This document shows, in pieces, positions 43,603 through 56,500 of a DNA stretch of 64,000 bases. The stretch comes from Ophiura sarsii (Eukaryota > Echinodermata > Ophiuroidea > Amphilepidida > Ophiuridae): positions 4,430,171 to 4,494,170 of the forward strand of contig CM069452.1 in assembly GCA_035610835.1 (NCBI GenBank), written 5' to 3'. The position numbers and the translations under genes are program-made. The stretch's first letter is position 1. The number at the start of each line of letters is the position of its first letter. Below the pieces are notes generated by a model, which was not told the origin of the DNA, ran no database searches, and worked only from the letters and a program-made list of their open reading frames with translations.

Positions 43603-44965
43603 CATAGTAAAATTGACATTTACCAATTTTGTCTTGACATGAACCACCACAGCCACGGTATTAGCTCTATCTATAGAGCCTTAGACGATCCCTTTACTAA
43701 AGACTGTAGAGTGAGCCCTCGCGTGCAGCCACAAGAAATATTACCTAGACTCAGCGCAGCACGTGCATCATCTGTCTTGTAATGCTTGTACCTGGTCGTA
43801 TTCATACTGGGATCATCAGTCTGAGAGTCGGCTCTATTAAAATAGACAACATCTTTTATTGCCAACTATCAGTACGACATATTTTTGATTGGGCCCATTT
43901 GGGAAATAGAAGAGCGCTAATCGAAGAGTGTTGATACTATTTTAAGATTCTGTAAGTAATGGAACAAAAGTGACTTAGTTTTATGTTATTTGTTTATGAA
44001 CAACAAAGAAGAAAAATTTGAACACGTTCAAAATTACTAGTAAAATAATTCGCATGTAGTGTAATTTCATTACAACAACAATATTATAATTTTACACAAA
44101 AATAATAAAATCTTCAACAGCTTTATCAACAATTTAATTGATAATAAAGAATTCCACTATTTCTTTATTAGGTCTGGGAAACAAGGTTTTTTCTCTCACT
44201 AGCCACACATATGGCAGTGTCAATTGTTCTTATCTACATTGCCTGTGGGCGTCTGCGGGAGGTTGCATTGTAGATCTGAGTGTCAATATCTTACACAACC
44301 TATATGCATGTTACTCGTCACTGTGTGATAACTGTATGAAACATAAGTTGTAAGCGAGGTTATTTTTTTTCGCGCAAATATCTGCGCGAAACCGCTCGAT
44401 ATTATCAGGACTGTCGTTTTGGCCGGCCTGCGGCCGGCGAGCCAAAACTCCCTGGTCAGTAAATGTGAGCGGTTACTGGATGTGAGCAGGATCTATGATT
44501 TGAACGATAGAGGGGGTACGGTCAATGGATACTATTTGCAGGGTATTTGGTCAGTGGAATCATGAAATTATGGTGGAGTTCATCAGCGCCGTGGTGATGG
44601 TCAGTGTATTAAAATAAAATCGACAGTCCTGAAATCAGGGCTACCACGGTATGTCAGTAATATTTGTGAGCAAAAACAAATGACTGACCGACCAGACCTC
44701 AAACATTTTGGCACTTGAGGGCAACACAATAAAAAATGTAAACAAATTGGGAGGGGGGCCTAATAATCTTTGTATGAAAAAGTTGCTTTACTCTCCCCAA
44801 AACGGACAACTTGCTAAAATAAACCTTCGATGGGACTAATTTCATGCCAGAGAAGTATGGACACATTTGAAACATTCCATGGGGGTGGAGAAGTCAAAAA
44901 CATGTGGTAAACGTGTGACCAAAGATTTTCCTGCCACCCACTAAACATATATTTCCTCCGATGCC
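43603..44965. repeat. Dispersed repeat copy B, interrupted by a 982 bp insertion
   Basis: The flanks 43603-43661 and 44644-44965 together match the uninterrupted copy at 46228-46600 (…GACATTTACCAATTTTGTC…CAGCCACGGT | …GTAATATTT…TTGAGGGCAACACA…). The break falls at CCACGGTAT, present on both sides. Confidence 0.7.
43662..44643. mobile_element. 982 bp insertion with 9 bp target duplication
   Basis: CCACGGTAT flanks it at 43653-43661 and 44644-44652. The ends TAGCTCT and AGGGCTA are short imperfect inverted repeats. It contains a GC-rich CGCGC/GGCCGGC patch near 44375-44440 and AGGACTGTCG with its complement 210 bp apart. Non-coding. Confidence 0.65.
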
Positions 44966-45303
44966 AAAATTCACCATAAACCGATGATTTTGATGCATTT
45001 TTCTGTCATGTTATAGTTGATTCCCCCTGCCCCACCCCCCCCCCCTGAAAAAATTGTCTCTTTTAAATGTCAATGTTGAATTATAATTGAATATGTATAT
45101 ATTATAAAATTATGATGTTTCAGTGTAACATAATAATAGACGAAATATTTTTATCACAATATTTGAAATGATTTGATTTTAAAATAAAATATGTACAGGT
45201 ACCCTTCTCTTCTTGTGGAAGAGAACTACTACAGCCATATGAAATAAACTATGACATTTTCGATTGAATTTTTAGTTGTTACAGTTATCACACTAGAAAC
45301 AAA

Positions 45304-45874
45304 GAGCGTGTTTCTGCTGGGGAAGAAACCGCTAATAAACGCTAAGTTTGCCCAGTAGAAACAGGCAGAACCTGGCAATAATCGGTATTTTTGGTAATCC
45401 CAAAAACCTTCACAAACCAGGTTTGGAACAAAGACTTTACACAGATGGACCCAGGTCGAGCAAAGTTGTTATGACTTTCTTATATAACGCCCAATTTGCG
45501 GCAATTATAGTCAAAGGATTTGATGACTTCACCAGATGTACGCACGGTATGGGGCGGTCTAGTGAACTCCGATGTGTGTAATGCCTTGTTTGGAACCAGC
45601 AATAAACCCAATAGAAACAGAAAGGCGATTCTTAGCGGTTTGCACCATGAACCGTGTCATGCTGGCTTATACACATTATTGTGAAACAATCTTGTTCAGG
45701 TGCGGTGGCATTATTTGGTATTACAAAAGGTCAAATGTCGTGGCCCATCGATTAGGATCGATGAACTTAGCGGTAACTTTTCGCAAGTAGAAAGAGGGGG
45801 ATTAAAAACTGACCGATTGAAACTTAGCGTTTATTAGCGTTTACTTTTTGCAGTGCCCCAGCGGAAACACACTC
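45304..45874. mobile_element. 571 bp inverted-repeat element
   Basis: Ends GAGCGTGTTTCTGCTGGGG and its near-complement CCCCAGCGGAAACACACTC, with inner inverted CGCTAATAAACGCTAAG blocks. No clear target duplication. Confidence 0.7.
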
Positions 45875-46227
45875 ATCGGGGATAGCACTGGATCAAAAAT
45901 GTGAGAGGTCCCATGAAATTTTTCAGGACCCCGTAGCACTTCAAAAAACAAATTTAAGGGGTCCCCCAAGAAATTGAGGGGTCCTGAAGTTTGGGTATTT
46001 GAATTATTTCAACTTTTTTACGGACAGTTTAATTAATTTATATTGTGAGCAAAGGATGGGCATGTAATTTACAGAATTTCTTAAGGTTTCCATTTACATA
46101 CATCGTCAAATTTAAGGGGTCCCTTCAATTTTGATCGGGACCCGCAAGTCTTTTCAATTTGAAACCTGACGCGTCACTAATAGAAAGTGAGAGGTCTAGG
46201 ACGCGCAGACGCGTCAGAATGCGACCC

Positions 46228-46600
46228 CTGACGCTCATAGTAAAATTGACATTTACCAATTTTGTCTTGACATGAACCATGGCAGCCACGGTCTGGTAGT
46301 AATATTTTTCAGCAATTAAAAAGAAAGTTGACCGACCACAAACTTTCGGGCACTTGAGGGCAACACAAAAACAACAAAATGGGGAGGGGGCCCTAATAAT
46401 CTTTGTATGAAAAAGTTGCTTTACTCTCCCCAAAACGGACAAAACTTGTGATAATAAACCTTTAATGGCATTAATTTCATGGCCAGAGAAGTATGGACAC
46501 ATTTTAAACATTCCATGGGTGGGGAAGTCAAATAACATGCTGTAATCGTGTGTGATCAAAGATTTTCCAGCCACGCACTAAACATGTATAATTCCCCTAA
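46228..46600. repeat. Dispersed repeat copy A
   Basis: Uninterrupted copy of the repeat at 43603-43661 / 44644-44965, including GTATGAAAAAGTTGCTTTAC and TCTCCCCAAAACGGACAA. The ORF across it is not a gene. Confidence 0.65.
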
Positions 46601-47118
46601 ATGCATCATGAGTATCCACTAAATTTTTAAGAGAGGTGTCATATTGCGCAGAGGAAATTTGCTCATTTTGTGTATATCTATAGATTTCGAATACGAATTG
46701 CCTTGCCTTGGGCCACCCTCAATTGTTATATTGGCTGCCATACATTCACATCTCCGGATCATCATTCTCCAAGCTGTTTCGTTTGTGCCAGACGCTTTGG
46801 CACATAAGGTTCTATGCTGAACTGCATGCTCAAATCACATTGTTCATTTTATCCATAACAGTGACAAACGTCTCTCGATCCTCATTTATACAAGGATTTA
46901 AACTCCCAAAAAGAAATAATGATCAATATGATGGTCACTTGTTTAACATAGCACGTTTTGCTTGGTTAGTTTTAATTCATGCATGGGCGCATGATATGAG
47001 TTGCTTTGAAGTCCATTAAATGACATCTGAACAATACCTCAATCGTAGGCGATTGGTTCATTGTGGGTTCCTCCAACGCTAAATGAAATATAAAGTTATG
47101 TCATCTCCTACTTGAGCT

Positions 47119-47250
47119 GGGTAAAGTGTTTAAGTCCAAACATATGCAAATGAAGATTATGAGATTTATTCTTTTGTTGAACATGCGAGCACGACTTTGA
47201 ATTCAGCGAGATCATTTGCATACTTTGGACTTCTACACCATGCCATTACC
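47119..47250. mobile_element. Short inverted-repeat element, second copy
   Basis: Same family as 40-194: ATATGCAAATGAAGATTATG … CATTTGCATACTTTGG. Confidence 0.55.
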
Positions 47251-47338
47251 AATTACCAACTATATATCTTTTTTTTGTATAGAGCATAATAATTAGCCTT
47301 TGTTTTGAATATAACCCCTCAAGAAATCTTCAGAATTA

Positions 47339-47830
47339 TTTTTCAATTGCCCATCTTTCAGTGTTTATATTACGTTCATATTGTTGAACATCAATGGAAA
47401 CCTATTTGTGTTCTTTACAATGATAACTAATCCAAGTGTAGTAATCACTTGGATTTCAGTGCTCGGACTCTCAAGAAAATGGGCGAGGTCTCTCAAAGTG
47501 CCAAAACCATCACTATTTTGTGCTCATTAGTCATTAGAGCATCACTAGACACTGTAGTTTCAATCTAACACTTGATTGAACCATGGAAGCAATGAACAGT
47601 TTTCAATTGCCCATCTTCATAGTGTTGAACATCAATGGAAACCTATTTGTGTTCTTTACAATGATAACTAATCCAAGTGTAGTAATCACTTGGATTTCAG
47701 TGCTCAGACACTCAAGAAAATGGGAGAGGTCTCTGAATGTGCCAAAACCATCACTATTTTGTGCTCATTAGTCATTAGAGCATCACTAGACACTAGTAGT
47801 TTCAAGCTAACACTTGATTGAACCCGTGGA
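47339..47830 (+). repeat. Tandem duplication, ~245 bp x 2
   Basis: 47339-47598 and 47599-47830 repeat the same sequence (TTTCAATTGCCCATCTT, TTGAACATCAATGGAAACC, …) with about 95% identity. A small deletion distinguishes the copies. Confidence 0.85.
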
Positions 47831-47999
47831 AGTAATGAGCAGATGACAGAGTTGTTTTTTTGAGCATGAAATAGTGGCGAATTTAGCACATTTTGAATGA
47901 GACCTTCCCCACATTCACAAGCAGATGGCTAAGCACAAGCGATTGCTACATATCATTGGAAAGGGGGAACAAATCGGCCTTTTTATATGAAACGCAATG

Positions 48000-50149
48000 G
48001 GAATAAAATATTTGATACATACCAAATACAAATGTTGAGTATCACTATATCACATCTGGTTTGATCTTCAGGGAGTGAGTATAAATTAAAGAATGAAATA
48101 AGATTGAAATAATAAAACAAGAATCATGATTATGGTTTCTTACAAAACTTTAATACTCTTTGCTAATCCAATGGTCACAATAAATCAAACACCAAAACAA
48201 TTTAAGGACATGGTCATTTTGTCTTTGCTGAAAGCGGTATTCAAATAATGATATTACAAAACTAAGCGTTCCCTTCAGGATTATAATTTGATCAATTTTG
48301 GCCAGAATCACCTTTAATTGCTAATTTTGGGTAAATATTGGTGAAATAATGTTAAGGGACAACGGCATCATAATTTATCACAGCTTTCAACATAGCAGTG
48401 CAAGACATTTGATGCAAGCCCATTTTGCACCCAGTGACCCAACTTACCCAATTTGATTAACACGATATTAGAATAAACCATTGTACATGTCGAAGAGACA
48501 AAAACCAAAGTCGTAAATTGTTTGAATATCATGACAAACAGTACCGTCCTTGACCAATTAATTATATATTGGACAAATCGCACTAATATTAATAACACAA
48601 TTGATTTCAACCTACCGTACAACCACCATTCAAGAGGAAACTGACTCTTGATAGTGGAGTGTGCAGCTTGGATTACAAGGCCTTTCATTAACTGTGTCTT
48701 TACATAACTGAATTGATGCTCTAATTAATACATCCAAGCTTTACTCTCTTTAAGACTTCATAATTATATAATGTAGTAGGGTACAATGGAAAAGTTAACA
48801 ATTTCGCACTATAATGTGCATGTACACTGAGGAGTTTTGTGAAGGGATTTAAAAACATGCAGCACAATTATTTTGAATAAATGTTAAATTCAACAACTTA
48901 ACAGCTAATCCATTTTAATCAGTATTAAAGCTTTGTTTCATTTTTATTCCATTAATAAGACGATATTTATACACTCACACAAGAAACTATTTTTTCAAAT
49001 ATTATTTAGTTGCTGTGCATCTCGGCGGATGAATGCACTACTATGCCAAAAGCTGTTTAATACAATAGGGCTTTGTGTGGAAGTTGGCACCATTGTAAAT
49101 ATTCTCATTTCTTCAGGTATTTTGTCTATTACAACAATTTTGAGCCTTTTACATTTGCTGTGAATCTTTAATCGATGGTCAACATAATTGCTATTGCTCA
49201 TCTTTTACGGACCAGTGCAAAAATAAATTCCAATTATTTTGAGAAAAATAACGTAGAACTCTTTAAATTATGCAATCTTAATTAGACATAGCTTTTTATA
49301 GGCAAATAACTGTAAATATTAGATTGAAGGATAATATGCCAAATTACCATTTTACTAAGGCAAAGAGTGTACCACCAGCCAAAATACAGTGAAGCCTTGC
49401 CAACTCAAAAATTGCCCATATATTGCACCTTTTTTGTCTGAATCAGTGTCTTTTGTTATATGGCGAAAAAACGAACAAAGTTTGTGTTACCAAGGTAGTT
49501 CACTGTACATCTAATTCAGAACCAGTTCGGTTGTTTTCTAGCTGCTATTGGCATAATAATTAATAATATAGTAGGAATGGCCATTATTAGGTGAAATGAC
49601 AGAATATAATGCGTGCCTCGTACAAACAATCAAAACTTGAACTGTGATGTATGATGCGAGGCTTGGGTCAACAACTTCTGATTTCCTATGAGTTCTCGGT
49701 AACAAAGATATTGTTATGTTACTGATTCGTTCGATGGGTGGGTATTATTGAATTTAACTTTACATTTACTTTTTGAAAATCTAAACACCATCTATTTGTT
49801 GACAAGGACAAGGAAGTATTATATTTACACAGTTACCCAAAGAAAAATGCATTCCTTAAATAATTGAGCTAGATTTCTCTACAAATGAATTTTTTATATC
49901 AATAGTATCCATGATGACTTGAAATTCATTTAGAATTAATTTGCAAGATTTTTTAAAAACCTCACCAAATGTTACAACAGGGACTAATATTTATATATTC
50001 AATTCAGGGATGCATTTTTCATTGGGGGAGCACTGAATTAAACTGAAAATTCCAAAACTTGGTGTGAAGCACCTTCCCTGCTGTATGTCTAAAGTCTCTT
50101 CGGAACAATGTGTTAATTGATCCATGGGGCAGGTGGCAAGGCATTAAGA
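48000..50149. other. Sequence between AMACR and hnRNP K, no gene recognised
   Basis: AT-rich. The right part should hold the hnRNP K 3' UTR. I searched the minus strand for a third KH domain (GxxG, GKGG) and found none. Confidence 0.4.
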
Positions 50150-50515
50150 TCAATAGCCACCATAGCCACCACCGCCACCGTATCCTCCGCCGCCACCTCC
50201 GTATCCTCCACCTCCATATCCTCCACCACCACCTTGTTCATATCCGCCTCCGTATCCACCGCCACCACCTCCATAGCCGCCTTGTTCGTAGCCACCTCGG
50301 TCACCATATCCACGGTCTCCGTATCCACCACGTCCTCCTCCTCCTCGTCCACCACGTCCTCCTCCTCCGCGTCCACCACCACGCGTTTGTGGCGATTGGC
50401 CTTCGTAACCACCACCACCATATCCACCTCCGCCTCCAGCGTATGGTGGTGGACCGCCACCATAGTAGTCATTGAAACCAGGCTCATACAGCTGACTGTA
50501 GCCCTTGATTGGCGT
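50150..50515 (-). CDS. hnRNP K-like terminal exon (Gly-rich)
   Basis: Acceptor CTAG above 50515; 366 nt including TGA. Encodes TPIKGYSQLYEPGFNDYYGG then GGY/RGG repeats. Overlapping ORFs on both strands (Val/Asp-rich, His-rich, Ser/Thr-rich) are shifted readings of this repeat. Confidence 0.88.
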   Translation of the reverse strand, partial: TPIKGYSQLYEPGFNDYYGGGPPPYAGGGGGYGGGGYEGQSPQTRGGGRGGGGRGGRGGGGRGGYGDRGYGDRGGYEQGGYGGGGGGYGGGYEQGGGGGYGGGGYGGGGGGYGGGGGYGGY

Positions 50516-53500
50516 CTAGATTTATGATACAAATAATACAGAGGAAAGATTAAGAGTCCGACTTCGTCGAGTTTATATAACAACTATAAGAAAATTTGAT
50601 CAGGGTTGTCAATAGCCAAAATTAAGTGCTGTTAAATTTTACAAGAATTTAAACAAAATGGACAAATTTATCATTTTTGTGCCATTTGGAAAGGTCTGAA
50701 ATTCCCCCGAGTCCTGGTTGTTTTAGCCGAGTGCTAGAACTGTCGACAACCATGTAGTGACAACCCAGAACTTGATTGAAAATATCTTATTTATTAGTTC
50801 TTTTCTTTTAAATAGTTCAGTTCTTAAATCATATTCTGACTCCGCCGAAGTTGTTATCGCTGTATCACAACATCAACCCATGAAACAAATTTCTTTTACA
50901 AATGCCAATGTTACATATGGCGTGAAAAAGTAACTGATATTGTTGAATAGATTCATCATGATTGGTAGCAATAATGATGAAATAAGGTTCTTAATATGAA
51001 CTGATCCAAAAGATATACTCACTCGTGTATTTTTCAGTAACTCTCAACATTGGTTTGATTGTGGCAAGCTAATTACAGTCATCGACGCTAGAGGGAGTTT
51101 TCCCAGTGGCGGTTTTGTAGTCGAGAAACGAACTGGCAACTCCAAAACTGCAGCTGGGAAAACTCCCTCTAGTATTGGTGACAGTTTAAGCTCACCACAA
51201 TCAAACAAGTGTTGAGATATTGCCTAAATTTACACATTGAGTATACCTTTTGGATCCGTTCATAAGAACCTTATTTCATCAAGTAACTGATTTGTTTGTC
51301 TGATATACTATTATACAGGGCTCAAAATACACAGGGGCGAAGGGTGATTAGCCCCCACTTTTCACCTGATAAAATGTGGGCCTATGGTAAAATGTACTAA
51401 AGGGGCGATTTTGCTCAAAATAGCCCAAACATTATTTTGAACCCTGCTATTATATACTTGATATTCTTACCGATTGGAGGATTTCAACGATATTAACCAG
51501 ACACGCTTTCAGGCCTTCCTTCTTTCCTGTCACCACTACTGGTCTTTCTGTTGAGTCTGGTAACGAATCAGAATTCACTCTGATGCCACAGCCAGTTTTC
51601 TGACAATCAAGAGAAACAACTCGTATTAATTATATTATATCATTATGGTTATTTGCAAGTAAAACCAAAATAATAGCTACTATACTCTATTTGGCTTCCT
51701 CTGGACAGTGACGCAACTTAACAGGCGCAGCTTTTACGCATGCGTATGTATCTTCCGTCTTTCAACGCTCGTGTGCATAGATGGGGCGACGGTGACGTCA
51801 CACTGGGCATTTGGTTGGCAGTTGCCATTGTTCTTTGCCCGGCGGTTTGCATCCTGTTTTGTTTAGGACCCATGCTTTGAAAACTTGCGCCAAAGCATTA
51901 TAAAGGGAAATAAGGCATAGTGGACAGTGTTGTGGTCATATGCTGTTCCCTCAAGCATGTATCGACAGTCCAGTCCCTTCGACCGTTGCGATCACCCCAT
52001 CTATAAGGCGCGCCATTTGGTTGGCAGTTGCCATTGTTCTTTGCCCGGCGGTTTGCGCGCATCCCGTTTTGTTTAGCACCCATGCTTTTAAAACTTGCCC
52101 CAAAGCATTATAAAGGGCAATAAGGCATAGTGGACAGTGTTGTGGTCATATGCTGTTCCCTCAAGCATGTATCGACAGTCCAGTCCCTTCGACCGTTGCG
52201 GTCACCCCATCTATACGTCAGCGCCTCAAGTAGGCGCGCGCTATATGCTGCAATTAGTAGAATACACAGTTACGTCACTGTCTTGTAATGGCCAAATAGA
52301 CTTAAGATGGGTGCAACAGGAGTGATAAATGTTTTTTGGGTACTGAACAAAGTATAGTGAGATTTTAAGGGCCATGACTTTAAATTAAAATATTAAGGTG
52401 GAGTACATAATGGTGAATAAACATTTGGAAAAATCAGTTCCACCGGTAGTCATTTTATTATAACCCTCTACACCACCAAGGGTTCAATTTCCGGGGGCCA
52501 CGGACTAAAACTAAGACCATGGGAGCGAAAGTTATGAAGCCATGATCTGTTGGTATAAACCTATGTTTATATGCCAAGTAGGTGGTAATGATTGCACAAT
52601 CACAACAAACTCCTTCAGAGCCACAGCAGTAAATAATTGGGGATATATACTTTTTTTGGGGGAGGGGGGGGCGAAGACAAAATCTAGGGGTGGGGGGTTA
52701 GTGTATGCTAATTTTGACATTAAAATTCAACATAGTGCCGCAACTTCTGCAGTGCACACTGCACATCCTTGGAACCAGCCAGGGAATCTGAAACGGACTT
52801 TACGATCATAAGCACTAACTAACCCTGATGGTCGACTACCATATTACACAATTTTACTAACCTGTCTCAATGATTTGACCTGCGTGCCTCCTTTGCCAAT
52901 GATGGCTCCAACCTGACTTTGGTGAACCAGCATGGTGACTTCCATCTCGGCATCATCGTGATTCATGTGTTTGTGCTATAAAACAAGGGGTAAACTTTTT
53001 AGGTGAATAAACTTGTAACACTTTTTTTATAAGTTGAATCTTGACACCTTGATTGTAAATAGCGAAATCTCAGTTTTAGTAAACTAGCCTCTCAGTTTTT
53101 GCCTTGAAAAAATTCGCGTTTTCTTCCAGGGCTTAGTTATAACTCCTCTTCTAACACTGGCATGAAAATGAATTTTGGGATTTTAAATTAAGAAAATAAG
53201 TTTGTGCGAGTAAAATTGGACACATGTAGGGTTTTCTGGATTGAAACTTAATACTGTAAAACCACTTGAGGGATTTAATTTTGTGTAATTAAATACCCGC
53301 GAAACTGACAATTTTGCAATGAATATGAAAGTAATAGTCAACTTCCAAATTCGAGAAATGTTAGTGTTTTAGTGCTTTAAAAGAAATATAATAAAAACCA
53401 GAAACCAGCCAATTTGAATTCACATGTAGAGCAGAAATATCGCATGATCCTGTTTTTTGTTGGAATCCTATTTCGTTTTAACATCAGATACAAAACCTGG

Positions 53501-56500
53501 ATAAATTGAGATGGATATATAATTTTACATTCTGCAAAAGTCAGTAAGGGTACCGAGACCAAAAGTTATAATAAAATACTGAATATTGAAAGTCCCGTGG
53601 GTCAAGAACGCAAAACCCAAGCGCATCAGGCCATTCTTTCTCAACTTGTATGCTTTATGTAAATGTTACAATTTGTAAGCTGCATTACCTCTTCCCACGT
53701 TGGCAAGGTTTCCATCAAGATGCTGACGGCATCTTCTCTGGCAGCTGCGATTGACAGGATGCTATTGAATTGGTTGTGATGATGAAATAAATCAAAAACA
53801 AAATAAGTCATTGTTTACAATTGTTGTGGCAGGGCTCAAAGTACACTGGGGCTACAGGGCAATTATCCGCAATAGCCCCTTTCTTGGCCAATTTGTCAAA
53901 ATTTGATGAAAATGGCCTTCATAATCAAAGAGTATTTTGAGCCCTATACAACAGACATATCTCAAAGATGACGAATCAACTTGGAGATCACTCAACATCA
54001 GGGCTGAAATTAACGACTTTTTTACAGGACAAATTTTAAATTTCGAACAAATTTTAAATTTCAAGGCAATTTTTTAAGGACACCAAGGCAAATGCATGCT
54101 AAAGATGGACAAATAACAACATATGGGGCACCAAGGCAATAAGTATGGGATACCCAACGCTCGAGTCTTTGGTTAATTTCAGCCCTGCTCAACATAATAA
54201 ACATACACTTAATTAAACATTAACTTAGAAGAAAAAAAGTCAACTTTTATTTATTGCCTAGTTGTGTCAGTGATTTTATTTTGGGTTGATTAACCAAGCA
54301 GTATCGTTATATTATTTCAAACAATATACTGGTAATCTTATAAGATTGGATTTTTGTGACAAGTGAAGCAAAGCTATCTTTTATCTATGACCTACTGTTT
54401 CCGTACCACATTCAGTTTGCATGACCTAAATTTTTCATACCAATCTTTTCTGATCTATCCGTGAGTTTCTGTGACACATTTTTTGTAAGACTTATCCATG
54501 TCCATTTCTTCACTTGAGAGGACAACGACTATAAAAAAATGAAATGTTGTCCTACCTACCTACCTACCTACATTAACAGTGAGCAACACACACGACTTAC
54601 CGCTCATGCCCGCTGCAATCAGGAATGTTTACTTGGGCATTAAACTGGATTGGTTGGATGGATGGATCAAAAAAAGATTTGACATCATAATTCCATTTCA
54701 GGTTTCGTTCGTGGGATATTCATTCATTCATTAGAGTTTGTATATCAGTCGTCCAAGGTTCGTTGGATATTCAGAGAGATTATTTCAGCATTCCAGATAT
54801 GATTCGTTGGATATCATGTTCATGAATCATGAGTTTATTTCGGCATTCCAGATAAAGGATTCGTTGGATATTCATAAGAGTTTATTTCGGCATTTCCCGA
54901 TGGTGACATTCGTGGGATTTTCATATCATAGAGTTTGTTTCGGCATTCCAGATCAGGTTCGTTCGTGGGATGGATATTCATTCATTCATGAGGTTATATA
55001 CCAGCCATCGGGTGCAGAGTGTCATTCATTCGGTTATGACATTGTGAGTGAAAGAGTCGCCAAGCCAAATGTTTGTAGTATATGCAGGAGGGAGGAGAAG
55101 AGAGAAAGGGCATGATTTGAACCCATTAATATAACATGGTGGTGACAAAAAATAAAGAAATTTCAATTATTCATTAAAGTACGCAAGTGGCGCATTATAA
55201 CGTACAAATAAATTCAGGTTATTTTGAAATAACCATACCATAATATCATATCATAATAAGTAAACATTAGGCCCAGAATATTTGGAAATGGCATTTTTTC
55301 ATCACCTTACAGTGCACACATACATGTAGTAGTGTACAAATAGCTTTAATAATGATGGTGACAAGACTTGGATCAAGATGTCAATTTGAGCAATAGTATA
55401 GACAAGACAAATTTTAATTCTGCCAGTCCAACTCTTGGGGCAGGTTGGGAATTCAAATAAAGAAAACTGCAATTATTGGGTTTTTTCTTTCCCGGAACAA
55501 TCAGCCACTATTCCTATTCCTAAATAACATTCCTATTCATTGCCCATTCTGGCTAAAAGCTATAATACTGGTACTTAATTAATATAATCAAAGCAAAAAT
55601 TCTCGATCAATTTGCCACATACGCATGCTGTACAGGCCTGGAAAAAATGGGGAATTGGGGAATCCCATTCCGGGATATTTTGAGGGAAATGTTGCTTTTC
55701 CGAATAAAGAAATGGAGAGAAATCTAGCTTTCTTTCTGGGAAATTTACTTTTTTCCAGGTCTACGCGTGCATGCACCGGTATGAATCAAAAACATGCGAG
55801 CACTTGACCGGCATTTGTGCATATTTCAGTGCGTATTTGTTGTTGATCGAGATTTTTTGATTAGACGACAAAAGAAAGAAACCGTTCTACGAATCTATGG
55901 CCAGACCGACCCATTTTTTAAGAAATCTGGGGACAAAATTTACGAGCAAATGAATACCGACCCCAATACATTTGTTGGCATGTCAAATTACGGCAACATT
56001 TGGGATTGTTATACATTTTTGACGTTCATTTTGAAGGGGAAAGAAGAAAAAGAGTGACTGACCGAAACCAACCAGAGAGGTCGTGTTTGCCCGTAGAACA
56101 GGGTTTCTTTTATTTCGTTGCCTTATATAGTTGTATTTTATCTTTAAAAAGCAACATTTAATACAAACTTGTATTGATAACAGAAACAGAGTTACAATGA
56201 GACTGGATTAAAAAGTTCAATGGTTAACAATGATAACATACAATCTTACAAAAAAAATGAGTTTGACAAATCTCAATCAGAAGGCACTCACTGCAAGCCA
56301 AAGAATTTGACTGGTTTGATCAATGATGTCCAACACACAGACCAAATATATAGCAACACAGATTTAAATGCTCAAACATTGAATGGATAGGACAGTTGAG
56401 GATCGCTTATACACACCCTTCAAATGTTTTCCTTTCACTAGCCCCATACTTGACAAGGTTATGAGAAGTGAGAAGTATTACTATATTTTTTCATTCCCCA

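Noticed and set aside
45348..45790. ORFs of 72-77 aa
   Set aside because: Lie inside the inverted-repeat element 45304-45874 and show no domain.
46125..46574. 149 aa minus-strand ORF
   Set aside because: Falls within a dispersed repeat also present at 43.6-45.0 kb; no conserved motif.
50110..50583. ORFs rich in His, Ser/Thr or Val/Asp on both strands
   Set aside because: Shifted or antisense readings of the Gly-rich hnRNP K exon; the minus frame with TPIKG and GGY repeats is the one consistent with the splice sites.
55794..56057. 87 aa ORF
   Set aside because: No recognisable domain, no splice or promoter context, and lies in a hnRNP K intron.
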